Assembly (NCBI RefSeq): GCF_012979235.1 | Contig: NZ_JAATWC010000003.1 | Span: 1-64,000, forward strand | Origin: Dissulfurirhabdus thermomarina | GTDB lineage: Bacteria > Desulfobacterota > Dissulfuribacteria > Dissulfuribacterales > Dissulfurirhabdaceae | Direction: 5' to 3' | Length of the DNA: 64,000 nucleotides | Shown here: positions 23,526 through 33,359 of the stretch, piece by piece | Numbering within the stretch: position 1 is the stretch's first letter | How the letters are laid out: every line of letters starts with the position of its first letter | Position numbers and translations under genes: made by a program | The notes under the pieces: model-generated | Database searches by the model: none | Told to the model about the DNA's origin: nothing | Seen by the model: only the letters and a program-made list of their open reading frames with translations

Positions 23526-25433
23526 GTGCGCCCCGCCCGCACCGCGACAAGGATGCCCGGCATGCAACCCCGGCCGAAAACCGTCCAGACGACCGCGGCC
23601 GCCCTGGCCGCCGGCCTGTGCCTGTGCCTCGCCGTCGCCCTCGGCGGCCCCGGCCCCGCCGCCGGGGCCGAGCCCGGGGGAGGCCTGGCCATCTCCGTGA
23701 ACGTCCTGGGCTACGACGTCCCGGTCTTCCGGTTCAAGAAGAGCCGGCTGGGTCGAACCTACTTCCTGGACCACGGCGGGCGGGAATGGAGCTTCGGCCC
23801 GGCGGACAAGCGGCGCTTCCTCGGTGAGTTCATGGTCTACGCGAAGAGCGCCAAGTTCCTGGACCCCGAGATCGAGGAACGCTACGATCTCCTGGCCCAG
23901 TACGCCCCGGGCAAGACCCCCCACCCCGCCACCCTGGTCCTCTCCTACCTGGAAGAAGAACTGGCCCAGGGCCGCGGCTGGTCCTCCGTCCTCGACGATG
24001 CCCTCCTCTTCGCCGCCGAACCCCTGTTCCTGGACCGGTCGGACTACCTCGCCTTCGTGACCCGGGCCGCCGACCAGGCCCGCCGCCCGCTCAAGGACCT
24101 CAACCTGGTCCGGCGGATCGAGAAATCCGTCCCCAAGGGACCCGCCCGGACCCGGGTCCTGGGCCTCAGCTACGCCGTGGCCGGTTCGGACTACCGGGAG
24201 CGCGCCTTTCCCTACCTCATGACCCCGGCGGAGACCTTCCCCGCCATCCCGGACCGGCTCTTCCTGGAAGTCCTCTACGAGGTGGCGCTCCCCCGGTACA
24301 AGTCACTGCTCCGGTCGTCGTGGGACCGGGCGGCCGCCTTCAAGGCCGGGCTCTTCGCCCGGGTCCGCGAGGCCCGGCCCCGCTTCGCCGACGCCTTCCA
24401 GAAGAACTTCTCCGAGGCCGCCGCCTGCAACGAGAAGGTGGCCCTCACCAAGCGGGCCTTCGACCGGGGCGACTACCAGACCTGCCACGAGTACCTGAAC
24501 CAGGTGCTGGCCGACTGCTCGATACGGCAGGAGATCGGCCAGGACCTCAGCGAGACCTTCCTGAACCTGGGCCGGGTGCTGCTCTCCCAGGGCCAGAACG
24601 AGGTGGCCGGCGAGCTCTTCGGCCTCGCCGTGAAGTACTCCCCGGCCTCCGCCAAGGTGGAGGGCCGCATCGTCCGGATCGTGAAGGACCAGATCCAGAC
24701 CGACCTCCGGGGCGGAGAGTTGGACCACGCGGCCGCCACCCTGGACTTCGCCCTCCACTTCACGGAGAAATGCGACCTCGCCGGGCTCACCTGGAAGCAC
24801 CTGAGCCTGGCGATCCCCCGCCTGGTCGCGGACGGCCAAACCCGGCAGGCGGAACGGCTCTTCGAGCAGCGGCTGGCCGTGGTGGACTCCTGTCTCGGGA
24901 AACCCGACCTCTTCGAGAAGTACCTCTTCCTCGCCGACCAGTTCCGCCGCAGCGGTTTCGAGGAAGAATGGCTCAAGTACGCCAAGAAGGCCCTCTCCTT
25001 CAGGGGGGATCCCGCGCTGTCGGCGCGGCTGGTCCGGACCTACCGTCGGCGGGCCGAGACCCTGGCCTCGGCGGAAAACTTCATCCTGGCCGCCCACGCC
25101 CTGGAGGAAGCCGCGGACATCGCCGACGCCGCCACGAAGAAGGCCCTGGAAGAGGAGCGGATCGGCCTCGTCGTGACCCATTGCCGGCGGCTCGTGGCGA
25201 AGAAGCGGTTCGAGAGCGCCGAATGGCTCCTCGCCCAGCTGCCGGGCACGCACCCCAAGGTGCGCTCGGCGCTCAAGGAACTCGCCATCGCCTGGGGCAA
25301 AGACGCCATCGCCAAGGGCGAATGCCGGACGGCGGCGGAAAAACTGCGCGCCTACCGGGAGCTCGACCCCGCCGTGCGGCGCCTCATGGACGAGGCCACG
25401 GCCTGCACCTCCATCTTCGACAAACTCTTCTAG
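23526..25433 (+). CDS. Exported protein of unknown function with helical repeats
   Basis: A 635-residue protein with a signal peptide (hydrophobic ALAAGLCLCLAVALGG, cleavage near PAAGA). The rest is soluble and strongly helical, with TPR-like spacing in places (FLNLGRVLLSQGQNEVAGEL, then FGLAVKYSP). I recognise no catalytic motif. Start chosen at GTG 23526, which has GGAAGGAG 5 bases upstream; ATG codons at 23553 and 23562 are alternatives that would shorten the signal peptide. It stands alone after the Sel1 gene and converges with the glycogen debranching gene. A periplasmic scaffold role is inferred. Confidence 0.7.
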   Translation: MRPARTATRMPGMQPRPKTVQTTAAALAAGLCLCLAVALGGPGPAAGAEPGGGLAISVNVLGYDVPVFRFKKSRLGRTYFLDHGGREWSFGPADKRRFLGEFMVYAKSAKFLDPEIEERYDLLAQYAPGKTPHPATLVLSYLEEELAQGRGWSSVLDDALLFAAEPLFLDRSDYLAFVTRAADQARRPLKDLNLVRRIEKSVPKGPARTRVLGLSYAVAGSDYRERAFPYLMTPAETFPAIPDRLFLEVLYEVALPRYKSLLRSSWDRAAAFKAGLFARVREARPRFADAFQKNFSEAAACNEKVALTKRAFDRGDYQTCHEYLNQVLADCSIRQEIGQDLSETFLNLGRVLLSQGQNEVAGELFGLAVKYSPASAKVEGRIVRIVKDQIQTDLRGGELDHAAATLDFALHFTEKCDLAGLTWKHLSLAIPRLVADGQTRQAERLFEQRLAVVDSCLGKPDLFEKYLFLADQFRRSGFEEEWLKYAKKALSFRGDPALSARLVRTYRRRAETLASAENFILAAHALEEAADIADAATKKALEEERIGLVVTHCRRLVAKKRFESAEWLLAQLPGTHPKVRSALKELAIAWGKDAIAKGECRTAAEKLRAYRELDPAVRRLMDEATACTSIFDKLF

Positions 25434-25451
25434 CCGCCCCGGGGGCCGCCC

Positions 25452-27632
25452 TCAGGCCGCCACCACGATCTCCACGGGCCCATCCTTTCGGGCCACGTCC
25501 ACGCTCACGTTCCGGGCATGGCGCCGGAGGACCAGGTCCACGCTGGCCTCGCCGAGGCGCAGGTTCTCGAGCTTGACCTCTTCCAGGAAGGCCGGCAGGA
25601 GCGGGTGCCGAAACCGGATCTCCCGCGCCCCGGGGCGGAATTCGAGCCCCAAGACGGCCTGGAGCAGCAGGAAGACCGCACCGCTGGCCCAGGCCTGCGG
25701 GAGACAAGCCACGGGGTAGTGCGTGGGACCTTCCCCAGGTCGCCGGGCGAACCCGCAGAACAACTCCGGCAACCGGTGAAGGTCCATGAAGATGCTGGCG
25801 TCGAAGAGACCCGCGAGGATCCGGGCGGCCTCCACCTTGTGCCCGTAGCGCGCCAGGCCGGCGGCGATGATGGCGTTGTCGTGGGGCCAGACCGAGCCGT
25901 TGTGGTAGGACATCGGGTTGTAGCGGCACTCGGTCTCGGCCAGGGTCCGCACGCCCCACCCGGAGAAGAAGGCCGGGGCCAGGAAGGTCTGCGCCAACTC
26001 CGCCGCCCGCCGCCGGTCGGGAAGGCCGGAAAAGAGGAGGTGCCCCGGGTTGGAAGCCGCCACCCGGCAGGGTCGTTTCTCCCCGTCGAGGGCCAGGACG
26101 TAGGTCCCCCGTTCCGGCCACCAGAAGGCGGCCTCGACCCGGTCGCGCAGGAGGCGCGCCTCCGCCTCCCAGCGTTCGGCGGCGCCGGGTGCCTCCAAGG
26201 CCCGGGCCAAGCGGGCCGCGGCCCGCTTGGCCTCGTAGACGTAGCCCTGGACCTCGCAGAGTGCCACGGGACCCCGGGCCAGGGTGCCGTCCGCGTGGAA
26301 GACCGCATCCTCGGAGTCCTTCCACCCCTGGTTCACCAGCCCCCTGGGGGTCCGCCGGGCGTATTCCACGAACCCGTCCCCGTCCACGTCGCCGTAGGTG
26401 TCGATCCACTCGATGGCCCGCTGCACGTGGGGCCAGAGTTCCCGGAGGAACTCCCGGTCCCCCGTCCGCCCGAAGTAGGCCCCGGCCAGGACCACGAAGA
26501 GCGGGGTGGCGTCCACGCTGCCGTAGTAGCGGCCGAAGGGGACCTCCCCGGTCCGGGCCATCTCCCCGCGGCGGACCTCGTGGAGGATCTTGCCGGGCTG
26601 GGCGTCGGTGGCCGGGTCCTCGTCGTCCGCCTGGAAGGCCGCCAGGTAGCGCAAGACCCCGCGTGCCAGGTCCGGGTTGTGCCAGAGGCACTCCAGCCCG
26701 GTCCAGATCCCGTCCCGGCCGAAGACCGTGCTGAACCAGGGCACCCCGGCATAGGGATAGAGGCCGTGGCCGGTGGGGGTGGTGAGCATCCGGAGATCGG
26801 CGTAGGCCCGGTTGAGCCAGTCGTTGAACTGCTCGTTGGAGGTGGAGACGTAGCATTGCCGGTGCCACGAAGCGGCCACGCCCTGCTGGAGCCCGGTGTA
26901 GATGTCCCGGTAGGCCGCGGCCAGGTCCCGCACACGGGTCTCGTCCGCCTGGCAGGCGACGCGCAGGTAGATATCCGTGGCGCCCCGGGCCGGCAGCCGT
27001 ACCCGGTACCGGAAACCGCCGGCCCAGGCCTCGGTGGGCGCCGGGTCCGAGGTGACCCAGGTCCGCCGCACCACGCCGTCCCGGCCCCGGTAGCCGAAGA
27101 TCACGGTATCGCGGCGGACCCGGGGGGCGAGGTCCCGTCCCCGGGCCCGCCGCTCCGTGCCCCGGACCTCGAAGATGTCGGCAAAGTCCGCATCGAAAAA
27201 GACCTCGAGGGTGAAGGCCACGGGGCAACAGGCGTAGTTGTGGAGCCGGATGTGCTCGATGCAGGCGCCCCCGTGCAGCACCTTGGAACGAAAGACGTGG
27301 ACGGCCCCCTGCGGGATCCGGCCCTCCCCCGGGACCTCGAAGTCCGGGTTGGCGAGGTCCACGGTGAGGAGGGTGTTGTCGGACTTCACCGTGGAATAGA
27401 GGAGGAGGGGGCGCCGGTCGTTGAGGCGGATCTCCAGGCGGGAAAGATGCCGGGTGTCCTCGTGGTAGATCCCCTGCTCCCCCCGCCCGATGTTCAGGAT
27501 GTCGCCGTAGCGGTCGAAGACCGCGAACCCGTTTCCGTGCTTCAGGACCCGGGTCCGGTCGTCCACCATGGTGGAGGTGGCGCGCACGTAGTAGTGCTCG
27601 TCCACCCGTATGACATCCCGGCCTCCCGCCAC
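25452..27632 (-). CDS. Amylo-alpha-1,6-glucosidase (glycogen debranching enzyme family)
   Basis: A 726-residue two-domain protein. The N-terminal beta domain (about 1-280) begins with a stretch rich in aromatic residues and GEQGIYHEDTRHLSRLE. The C-terminal (alpha/alpha)6 catalytic barrel holds VPWFSTVFGRDGIWTGLECL, GLVNQGWKDSEDAVFHADG and YNPMSYHNGSVWPHDNAII, with the acidic catalytic residues of this family. It would hydrolyse alpha-1,6 branches of glycogen or a similar glucan. No ATG lies at the N-terminus; the GTG at 27632 has GAGGGGG upstream and starts 11 bases after the GT4 stop. Operon with that glycosyltransferase. Confidence 0.85.
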   Translation of the reverse strand: MAGGRDVIRVDEHYYVRATSTMVDDRTRVLKHGNGFAVFDRYGDILNIGRGEQGIYHEDTRHLSRLEIRLNDRRPLLLYSTVKSDNTLLTVDLANPDFEVPGEGRIPQGAVHVFRSKVLHGGACIEHIRLHNYACCPVAFTLEVFFDADFADIFEVRGTERRARGRDLAPRVRRDTVIFGYRGRDGVVRRTWVTSDPAPTEAWAGGFRYRVRLPARGATDIYLRVACQADETRVRDLAAAYRDIYTGLQQGVAASWHRQCYVSTSNEQFNDWLNRAYADLRMLTTPTGHGLYPYAGVPWFSTVFGRDGIWTGLECLWHNPDLARGVLRYLAAFQADDEDPATDAQPGKILHEVRRGEMARTGEVPFGRYYGSVDATPLFVVLAGAYFGRTGDREFLRELWPHVQRAIEWIDTYGDVDGDGFVEYARRTPRGLVNQGWKDSEDAVFHADGTLARGPVALCEVQGYVYEAKRAAARLARALEAPGAAERWEAEARLLRDRVEAAFWWPERGTYVLALDGEKRPCRVAASNPGHLLFSGLPDRRRAAELAQTFLAPAFFSGWGVRTLAETECRYNPMSYHNGSVWPHDNAIIAAGLARYGHKVEAARILAGLFDASIFMDLHRLPELFCGFARRPGEGPTHYPVACLPQAWASGAVFLLLQAVLGLEFRPGAREIRFRHPLLPAFLEEVKLENLRLGEASVDLVLRRHARNVSVDVARKDGPVEIVVAA

Positions 27633-27643
27633 GCGCGGCCCCC

Positions 27644-28693
27644 TCAGGCGGCGAGCCGCGGCCGCCGGGCCGACCAGGCCAGGGACTCGTAGATCTTGAC
27701 GTAATCCATGGCCATCCGCCGGGCGCTGAACCGCTCCTCGAAGACCCGCCGGATCCGCCGGCGGTCGAGCCTGCCCACGCGCTCCACCGCGGCCACCGCC
27801 TGGTCGACGCCGTCCACGATGAACCCGGTCACCCCGTCCTCCACCACCTCCGGCACCGAACCGCACCGGTAGGCCACCACTGGGGTGCCGCAGGCCATGG
27901 CCTCGATCATGACCAGGCCGAAGGGCTCCGGCCAGTCGATGGGGAAGAGAAGGGCCAGGGCGTCGCCCAGGAACTCGCCCTTGCGGTCTTCCCCGATCTC
28001 GCCCACGAAGTCCACGAGGGGATGGCGGAGGAGCGGCTGGATCCGCTCCCGGAAGTAGACTTCGTCGGCCTTGTCCACCTTGGCCGCGATCTTGAGCTCC
28101 AGGCCGGCGCGGACCGCGATCTCGATGGCGCGATCCACCCGCTTCTCCGGGGAGATGCGACCCAGGAAGGCGAGGTACCGCCCGCTGCCCGGCCGGAACC
28201 GGTGGAGGTCCAGCGGCAGCCCGTGGTGGACCGTCCCCACCCAGTTGGCCCACGGGATCGGCCGCTTCTGGCTCTCGGAGATGGCGCACACGGGCATCTC
28301 GCGGAACTCCCGGTAGAGGTCCGCCAGCTCCGGGAGGTCGAGCCGCCCGTGGAGGGTGGTGACGTGCGGGTGGGGATGCCGCCGCAGGTAGGGGAAGTGG
28401 AGGTAGTCCACGTGGAAGTGGACGCAGTCGTAGCCGGGCATGTCCTGGAAGACCCGCTCGAGGAGGCAGACGTGGCGGGCGAGGGGATCCCGGCAGCCCG
28501 GGTCGAGCCGCAGGGCCTCGCGGCAGAGCGGCACGAGGCGCGCAGAGGTCCGGGAGTCGCCGCTGGCGTAGAGGGTGACCTCGTGCCCGAGCCGGACCAG
28601 CTCCTCCGTGAGGTAGGAGACGACCCGTTCCGTGCCGCCGTAGAGCCTGGGGGGGACACTCTCGAAGAGGGGGGCGACCTGCGCGATCTTCAT
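27644..28693 (-). CDS. GT4 family glycosyltransferase
   Basis: A 349-residue GT-B enzyme. The N-domain starts MKIAQVAPLFESVPPRLYGG with the typical acceptor-side loop. The C-domain has YLAFLGRISPEKRVDRAIEI and PEPFGLVMIEAMACGTPVVA, the E-x7-E donor-site motif of the family. It transfers a sugar from a nucleotide sugar; the pairing with a debranching enzyme suggests alpha-glucan or glycogen-like metabolism, but other acceptors are possible. The ATG at 28693 follows AAGGCG. Confidence 0.85.
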   Translation of the reverse strand: MKIAQVAPLFESVPPRLYGGTERVVSYLTEELVRLGHEVTLYASGDSRTSARLVPLCREALRLDPGCRDPLARHVCLLERVFQDMPGYDCVHFHVDYLHFPYLRRHPHPHVTTLHGRLDLPELADLYREFREMPVCAISESQKRPIPWANWVGTVHHGLPLDLHRFRPGSGRYLAFLGRISPEKRVDRAIEIAVRAGLELKIAAKVDKADEVYFRERIQPLLRHPLVDFVGEIGEDRKGEFLGDALALLFPIDWPEPFGLVMIEAMACGTPVVAYRCGSVPEVVEDGVTGFIVDGVDQAVAAVERVGRLDRRRIRRVFEERFSARRMAMDYVKIYESLAWSARRPRLAA

Positions 28694-28848
28694 GACGCCT
28701 TCGACCTCCGGAAAATGAAGAAGATGTTTCCGGTGTGGCAAAGACACCGTGACGACCGCCCCGGCCGACGGGGCCGGGCGGATCTTCGGCCGCTGCATGT
28801 ATGACCATGTATGGGTTCGGCGGAAAGGTAGGCACGCGGGAATGAAAT

Positions 28849-29826
28849 TCAACCCCCGGCGGCGAGGCGTGCCTGCATCCGCCGGCCCACGTCCCCGCCC
28901 CAGGCCTCCAGCCGCCGGCACGCCATGAAGAGGAGCGGAAGCCCGGCCAGGCAGGCGAAGGCCCCCCAGGCGGCACCCGGAAGGCCCCCGGTCACCATGT
29001 CCACCACCCGGTAGTAGGGCATGTGGAAGAGGTACACCGGGTACGAGACGACGCCGAGGGCGGCAAAGGCCGGGCTGGCCACGGAGAAGCGCAGGGCATA
29101 GACCGTCCATCCCAGGATCAGGGCCACGGGGAGCCAGTCGAAGAGGCGGGCCGCGACGGGATCCCCCGCCTGCGCCTTGAGCCCCGCCATGACCGCCAGG
29201 ATCCCGGCGGCGAGGATCCAGAACCCGGCGCGGGCGGCGGCGGAGGGCGGCCGAGCCGCCATCCCCCTGGCCGCCGTCCACATGCCGGCGGCGAAGACCA
29301 GGACATGGAGGAAGACCACGCCCCGCCACGCGGCGTGGAGGAAGGCGGCCGCCCGCCCGGCGGTCCCCGGAAAGGCGAGGCAGGCGAGGTTCGCCGCGGC
29401 CGCCGCCGCGGCCAGGCACAGCAGGGTACCCGCGGCCGTCCGCCGGAGCCCCAGGAAGAGCACGGGGGCGGCGAGGTAGCACTGCAGCAGGGCGGGAACG
29501 AACCAGTAGTGGCCGGACGCATGGATGCCGGTGAAGGTCCAGAGCGAGAAGTGGCCGCGCCGGAGCACGAGTTCCACGAGGCCGGCCGCCCACAGCAACG
29601 GGTAGATGCGGGTGAGGCGCCGGACGTAGAAGTCCCGCCACCGCCCGCCCCCCCGGCGGGCCAACGAATGGTACAGCCCGTAGCCGCTCAGGAAGAAGAA
29701 GACGGCGATCCAGGCGTTGGCGAACCCCGCCGCCCGCGGGGACAGGTGCAGGATCAGGTAGTGGTTGGCCACCACCGCGGCGACGGCGACCCCCTTGAGG
29801 GTGTCGGTGGTCCGGCGGGAGTCCAT
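28849..29826 (-). CDS. Acyltransferase 3 family membrane protein
   Basis: A 325-residue protein with about ten membrane helices. N-terminal DTLKGVAVAAVVANHYLIL carries the His expected for the catalytic residue of this family. AVFFFLSGYGLYHSL and FYVRRLTRIYPLLWAAGLVE follow, a classic acyltransferase 3 (OafA-like) signature. These enzymes O-acetylate or acylate surface sugars; the substrate is not indicated. ATG at 29826. It stands about 155 bases from the glycosyltransferase start, in the same orientation. Confidence 0.85.
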   Translation of the reverse strand: MDSRRTTDTLKGVAVAAVVANHYLILHLSPRAAGFANAWIAVFFFLSGYGLYHSLARRGGGRWRDFYVRRLTRIYPLLWAAGLVELVLRRGHFSLWTFTGIHASGHYWFVPALLQCYLAAPVLFLGLRRTAAGTLLCLAAAAAAANLACLAFPGTAGRAAAFLHAAWRGVVFLHVLVFAAGMWTAARGMAARPPSAAARAGFWILAAGILAVMAGLKAQAGDPVAARLFDWLPVALILGWTVYALRFSVASPAFAALGVVSYPVYLFHMPYYRVVDMVTGGLPGAAWGAFACLAGLPLLFMACRRLEAWGGDVGRRMQARLAAGG

Positions 29827-29926
29827 CCGGGTCACGCCGGGCCGCGATGCCCGGGCCGCACCGGGGGAGACCCGGGCATGCCGCCTGGCCGGGAGGGCCA
29901 CCACGGACGAGGCACCGCCGATCGCG

Positions 29927-30490
29927 TCACCAGGACCAGCGCTGGTTGTATCGCCGTTGCTCTTCCTCGAGCGCCTTCTGCTGCCGCACGTAGTCCTGGA
30001 GCTGCCGGATCTCCTCCGGCGACAGCGGCGGCTGGCCGCTTCCCCCGGCGAGCCCGACGGTGGCATTCGCCCCCGGCGCCCCCTCGCCCCCGGCGGGCTG
30101 CACATGGGCCGCCCGGGGTTCGAACCACCCCCTGAGTCGGCTGACCGGGGTCTCCACGCGGTAGCGTTCCAGGATCTTCTCCACGGCGGGGGGCATGGGC
30201 GCCGCCTTGGCCCGGGGCGGCGAGTCCAGGTTGACCCCCGCCCCGACGCTCACCGAGAAGATGATGAGCGTGTTCAGGATGCAGTAGATGGCCCGCTCGA
30301 GGCGAGAGACGCCGTCCTTGAACCGGAGCACGATGAGGAGGGCCAGGAGGAAGCCGACGGCCAGCGCCACCCACTTGTATTTCAAGTCGAAGGCATTGAC
30401 CACGGGCAGGGCGACGCCCGTGGTGATGGCGCCGGCGATGCCCGGCGTCAACATGGAATGAGGGCTCAGAAAATCCTTCGCTTCCGGCAT
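29927..30490 (-). CDS. Membrane protein of unknown function, 187 residues
   Basis: A protein with three hydrophobic segments in its first 85 residues (ITTGVALPVVNAFDLKYKW, VALAVGFLLALLIVLRF and AIYCILNTLIIFSVSVGAG), then a soluble Pro/Ala/Gly-rich region and a helical tail rich in Gln and Glu (LQDYVRQQKALEEEQRRYNQ). I do not recognise a family. The ATG at 30490 has GGAAGGAGG upstream. It may be co-transcribed with coaD and rsmD (70-base gap), though nothing links their functions. Confidence 0.65.
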   Translation of the reverse strand: MPEAKDFLSPHSMLTPGIAGAITTGVALPVVNAFDLKYKWVALAVGFLLALLIVLRFKDGVSRLERAIYCILNTLIIFSVSVGAGVNLDSPPRAKAAPMPPAVEKILERYRVETPVSRLRGWFEPRAAHVQPAGGEGAPGANATVGLAGGSGQPPLSPEEIRQLQDYVRQQKALEEEQRRYNQRWSW

Positions 30491-30559
30491 GGCTGGCCTC
30501 CTTCCCCGCGGCCTCCGCCGCCCGTGGAACCCCGCTTCCCGGCCCGCGCACGCCGCCCC

Positions 30560-31069
30560 CTACCCTTCCGCTCCGCCCCCCTGGTACTTGGCCCGGAGCC
30601 GGGTCTCCACGAAGGGCGGAACCAGGCCCTCGAGAGAGCCGCCGAACCGCGCGGCCTCCTTCACGATGGTGGAGCTGATGTAGATCCATCGGAACCCGGT
30701 CATGAGGAAGACCGTCTCGATGCCGCGGTCGAGCTTCCGGTTCATGAGGGCGCGCTGGAGCTCGTACTCGAAGTCCGAGACCGCCCTCAGGCCCCGGAGG
30801 ATGGCCACGGCCCCGCGCTCCCGGGCGAAATCCACGAGGAGCCCGCCGAAGCTGTCGACCTCCACCCGGGGATCGGCTCCCACGGCCTCGCGGATCATGT
30901 CGAGCCGCTCCTCCAGGGTGAAGAGCGGCCGCTTGACGGGGTTCTCCCCGACGCCCACGATCACCCGGTCGAAGAGCCGGAGGCCGCGCCGGATCACGTC
31001 GAGGTGCCCGTTGGTGAGGGGATCGAAGGTGCCGGGGTAGACCGCCACCTTCTCGGGTACAGGGGTCAT
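30560..31069 (-). CDS. coaD: Phosphopantetheine adenylyltransferase
   Basis: A 169-residue CoaD, which transfers AMP from ATP to 4'-phosphopantetheine in coenzyme A synthesis. Nucleotidyltransferase motifs are clear: [34 protein letters not shown] and [15 protein letters not shown]. Length is typical. The ATG overlaps the rsmD stop by 4 bases, so translation is coupled. coaX, another CoA gene, starts at the right edge of the window. Confidence 0.96.
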   Translation of the reverse strand: MTPVPEKVAVYPGTFDPLTNGHLDVIRRGLRLFDRVIVGVGENPVKRPLFTLEERLDMIREAVGADPRVEVDSFGGLLVDFARERGAVAILRGLRAVSDFEYELQRALMNRKLDRGIETVFLMTGFRWIYISSTIVKEAARFGGSLEGLVPPFVETRLRAKYQGGGAEG

Positions 31070-31680
31070 GGAGCAGGATTCCTTTCCATCCCGGGCACCG
31101 GCCGCCGGTAAAACCACAGCCCGGTCTGCCCGTAACGCCGGGTATCGGCGAGGACGAGCCCGGCGCCGGCCCCGCCCTCGAGGCCCCCGGGGAATTCGGC
31201 CCCGGCGGCCTCTTCCACCACCATCCAGCCGCCGGGCGCCAGACACCCGGCGGCCGCCACACGCTGCAGCGCCGAGAGGGCCAACCCCCGGCCGTAGGGG
31301 GGGTCCGCCAGGACCACGTCGAAGGGGGCCTCCCGGCAGGCGCGTTCCAGCACCGCGGCCCGCCCCCCGAGGTCCCCCCGGAGGAGGCGGCCCCGGTCGG
31401 CCATGCCGCACCGGTCGAGGTTCCGCCGTATGGCGCCCAAGGCCGCCGGGGACCGGTCCACGAAGACCGCCTCTCGGGCGCCCCGGGAGAGGGCCTCGAT
31501 GCCCAGGGCACCGCTTCCGGCGAAGAGGTCCAGCACCCGGCACTCGGCCCAGGGCCGGTGGAGGCGGATGGTGAGCACCTGGAAGAGCGCTTCCCGGACC
31601 CGGTCGGCGGTGGGGCGGACGGACAGGCCCCGGGGCGCGGACAGGCGCCGCCCGCACGCCGCGCCCCCGGTGATCCGCAT
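31066..31680 (-). CDS. rsmD: 16S rRNA (guanine966-N2)-methyltransferase
   Basis: A 204-residue RsmD family methyltransferase. It starts [13 protein letters not shown], has the SAM site [20 protein letters not shown] and the catalytic motif [12 protein letters not shown]. It methylates G966 of 16S rRNA. The rsmD-coaD pair is common in bacteria. The ATG at 31680 lies 11 bases after the aldolase stop. Confidence 0.93.
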   Translation of the reverse strand: MRITGGAACGRRLSAPRGLSVRPTADRVREALFQVLTIRLHRPWAECRVLDLFAGSGALGIEALSRGAREAVFVDRSPAALGAIRRNLDRCGMADRGRLLRGDLGGRAAVLERACREAPFDVVLADPPYGRGLALSALQRVAAAGCLAPGGWMVVEEAAGAEFPGGLEGGAGAGLVLADTRRYGQTGLWFYRRPVPGMERNPAP

Positions 31681-31691
31681 CGCCCCCGCGC

Positions 31692-32987
31692 CTAGTCGTC
31701 GAAGTCGCCCGCCGGGCCCTTGTCGGACTGGATGGCGGCCGCCCGTTGCCGGATGCGGTCCTCGGTCCACTCGGCCGGGTCCTCGATGCGCCGGCCCTTG
31801 GGTCCGAGGTCGTAGGAGCCGGCGTCCAGGATGGCCTGGATGGCCAGGGGGGCGGTGTCGGCGCCGTTGAAGACGTCCACGATGAGCCGGTGGACGAACT
31901 CTTCCACCCGGCGCGCCATCCGTTCCCGCACCTCGGCCGGCTGGCCGAGCAGCTTGTTCTCGAAGGGCAGGTTGAGCCGCTTGTAGTCGCCCTTCTTCCA
32001 GCCCCGCGCCTCGGCGTAGGCCACCATCTCGGCCCAGAGGGCCTCGGTCACCCCCTCGCCCTCGACCTTCCGGAAACGGCCCTGGTCGTCGAGGATGGCG
32101 TTTCCGTAGTCGTTGACCTCGACCCCCCAGGAGATCATCTGGAGGGCGGTGGCGACGTTGGCCTTGGTGGTCCGGGTCCGGGCCGCGATCTCCCGGAGCC
32201 GGGCCGAGCTGTTCCCCGAGGTCCCGTGCTGAGCGCCGGAGACCCGGTAGGGCTCGAGGGCCGCGTGGATCTCCGCGGTCAGGTCCACCTGGATCCCCTC
32301 GTCGCTGGCCTCGATGCCGTGGGTGGTCCCGTTGTTCAGGGCGATCCAGTCGGGGTGGATGTCGTGGGCGTTGAGACCCTGGATGAGGAAGAGGGCCTCC
32401 TCCACGGTGGAGAGGCCTTCCTTGCCCTTGATCTCGCCCACCTCGGTCTCGAGCCCGGCCCACTTGGGGACGTAGGGGTTCAGGGCCAGGTTGGCCAAAA
32501 GGTTCTGGTCGTCCGGCAGGTGCGAGGCATCGATGGCGATGGAGGTGATGCCCGCGTCGAACATGGAGGGGATCTCCACCCGCGCGGCCTCGAGGTCGGC
32601 CTCGGACTTTATGCCGTAGTGATCGGCGTGGACGGCCACGGGCACGGTGATGCCCATCTCGTTGCAGAGGGCGTCCACCAGGCGGGCGAGGTTCCAATAG
32701 TTGACGGCGCAATAGGCGTTGGCGCCGCCCTCGGACTTGGCGATCTCGATGATGATGGCCGCATTGGCACGCTGGGCGGCCCGGAGCGCCCCCCGGACCA
32801 CGAAGTAGTTGCGCCCGTTGGCGGCGATGGCCATGGCATGTCCCTTGGCCGCCAGGGCGCGGTCGATGACCTTGCCGCTCACGATGAGGGCCTTGGAGTT
32901 GGGAAACAGCCGGACCACGTTGGGCGGCCGGCCGACGGCGAGGGCCCTTTCGAAATCCGCCGAGTACTGGGTTCCCGTACGGCTCAT
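31692..32987 (-). CDS. Class II fructose-bisphosphate aldolase
   Basis: A 431-residue zinc-dependent aldolase, which cleaves or forms fructose 1,6-bisphosphate. [13 protein letters not shown] provides the catalytic Asp and a zinc His, [13 protein letters not shown] follows, and [14 protein letters not shown] contains a further zinc His. It is longer than E. coli FbaA (about 359) and has an extended C-terminus, a form seen in several anaerobes. The ATG at 32987 has GGAAGGAGG upstream. In an autotroph it would serve gluconeogenesis. Sugar specificity is inferred. Confidence 0.85.
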   Translation of the reverse strand: MSRTGTQYSADFERALAVGRPPNVVRLFPNSKALIVSGKVIDRALAAKGHAMAIAANGRNYFVVRGALRAAQRANAAIIIEIAKSEGGANAYCAVNYWNLARLVDALCNEMGITVPVAVHADHYGIKSEADLEAARVEIPSMFDAGITSIAIDASHLPDDQNLLANLALNPYVPKWAGLETEVGEIKGKEGLSTVEEALFLIQGLNAHDIHPDWIALNNGTTHGIEASDEGIQVDLTAEIHAALEPYRVSGAQHGTSGNSSARLREIAARTRTTKANVATALQMISWGVEVNDYGNAILDDQGRFRKVEGEGVTEALWAEMVAYAEARGWKKGDYKRLNLPFENKLLGQPAEVRERMARRVEEFVHRLIVDVFNGADTAPLAIQAILDAGSYDLGPKGRRIEDPAEWTEDRIRQRAAAIQSDKGPAGDFDD

Positions 32988-33134
32988 GACCTGCCTCCTT
33001 CCTCCGGAGATTCGGCGAGCGGCAACGCCGGCCCGCACAGCCCTAATCTCGCACAGCCACGCGCGGACCGCAAGGCGGACGAACCCGGGAAGGCGGGAGG
33101 GAGGAACGGCGGCCCCGGCGGGCCGCAGCCCTCA
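32988..33134. other. Intergenic leader of the aldolase gene
   Basis: GC-rich spacer between the aldolase start and the palindromic repeat at 33135. No promoter or small gene was recognised. Confidence 0.4.
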
Positions 33135-33359
33135 GACCTGGAGCCGTGGGCGTTCAAGAACGGGCCGGAGGCAAGGCGGCAACGATGTCGATAATACTCT
33201 GGCATATCGACGGGTTGCCAACGCTGCAGATGGCCCGTTATCGGACGCCCCGAAGGGCGGCGGGGGCGTCCGCCGTGGAGGAACGTGTCCCGCCCCTGAC
33301 CCCCTGAAGTTCCAGGCGGGGCGGCCCGATGCCCCTGGAAGCCGCCACGGAGCCAGGTC
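33135..33359. repeat. Palindromic repeat family 1, long copy
   Basis: A 225-bp element. Its left end, GACCTGGAGCCGTGGGCG, and right end, CGCCACGGAGCCAGGTC, are inverted repeats of each other. The first 50 bases match the 78-bp element at 13440-13517 read on its minus strand. An inner inverted stretch (GATGTCGATAATACTCTGGC then ATATCGAC) is unique to this copy. The right end overlaps the asd stop codon. No open frame with coding character. Confidence 0.75.

Noticed and set aside
25452-28976. A continuous frame suggesting a 1174-residue debranching enzyme fusion
   Set aside because: Upstream of 27632 the frame only shadows the glycosyltransferase gene, which has its own motifs, start and stop in another frame.
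33181-33340. Coding sequence inside the long palindromic element
   Set aside because: No frame has a start with a ribosome site or a recognisable product; the sequence is explained by inverted repeats.
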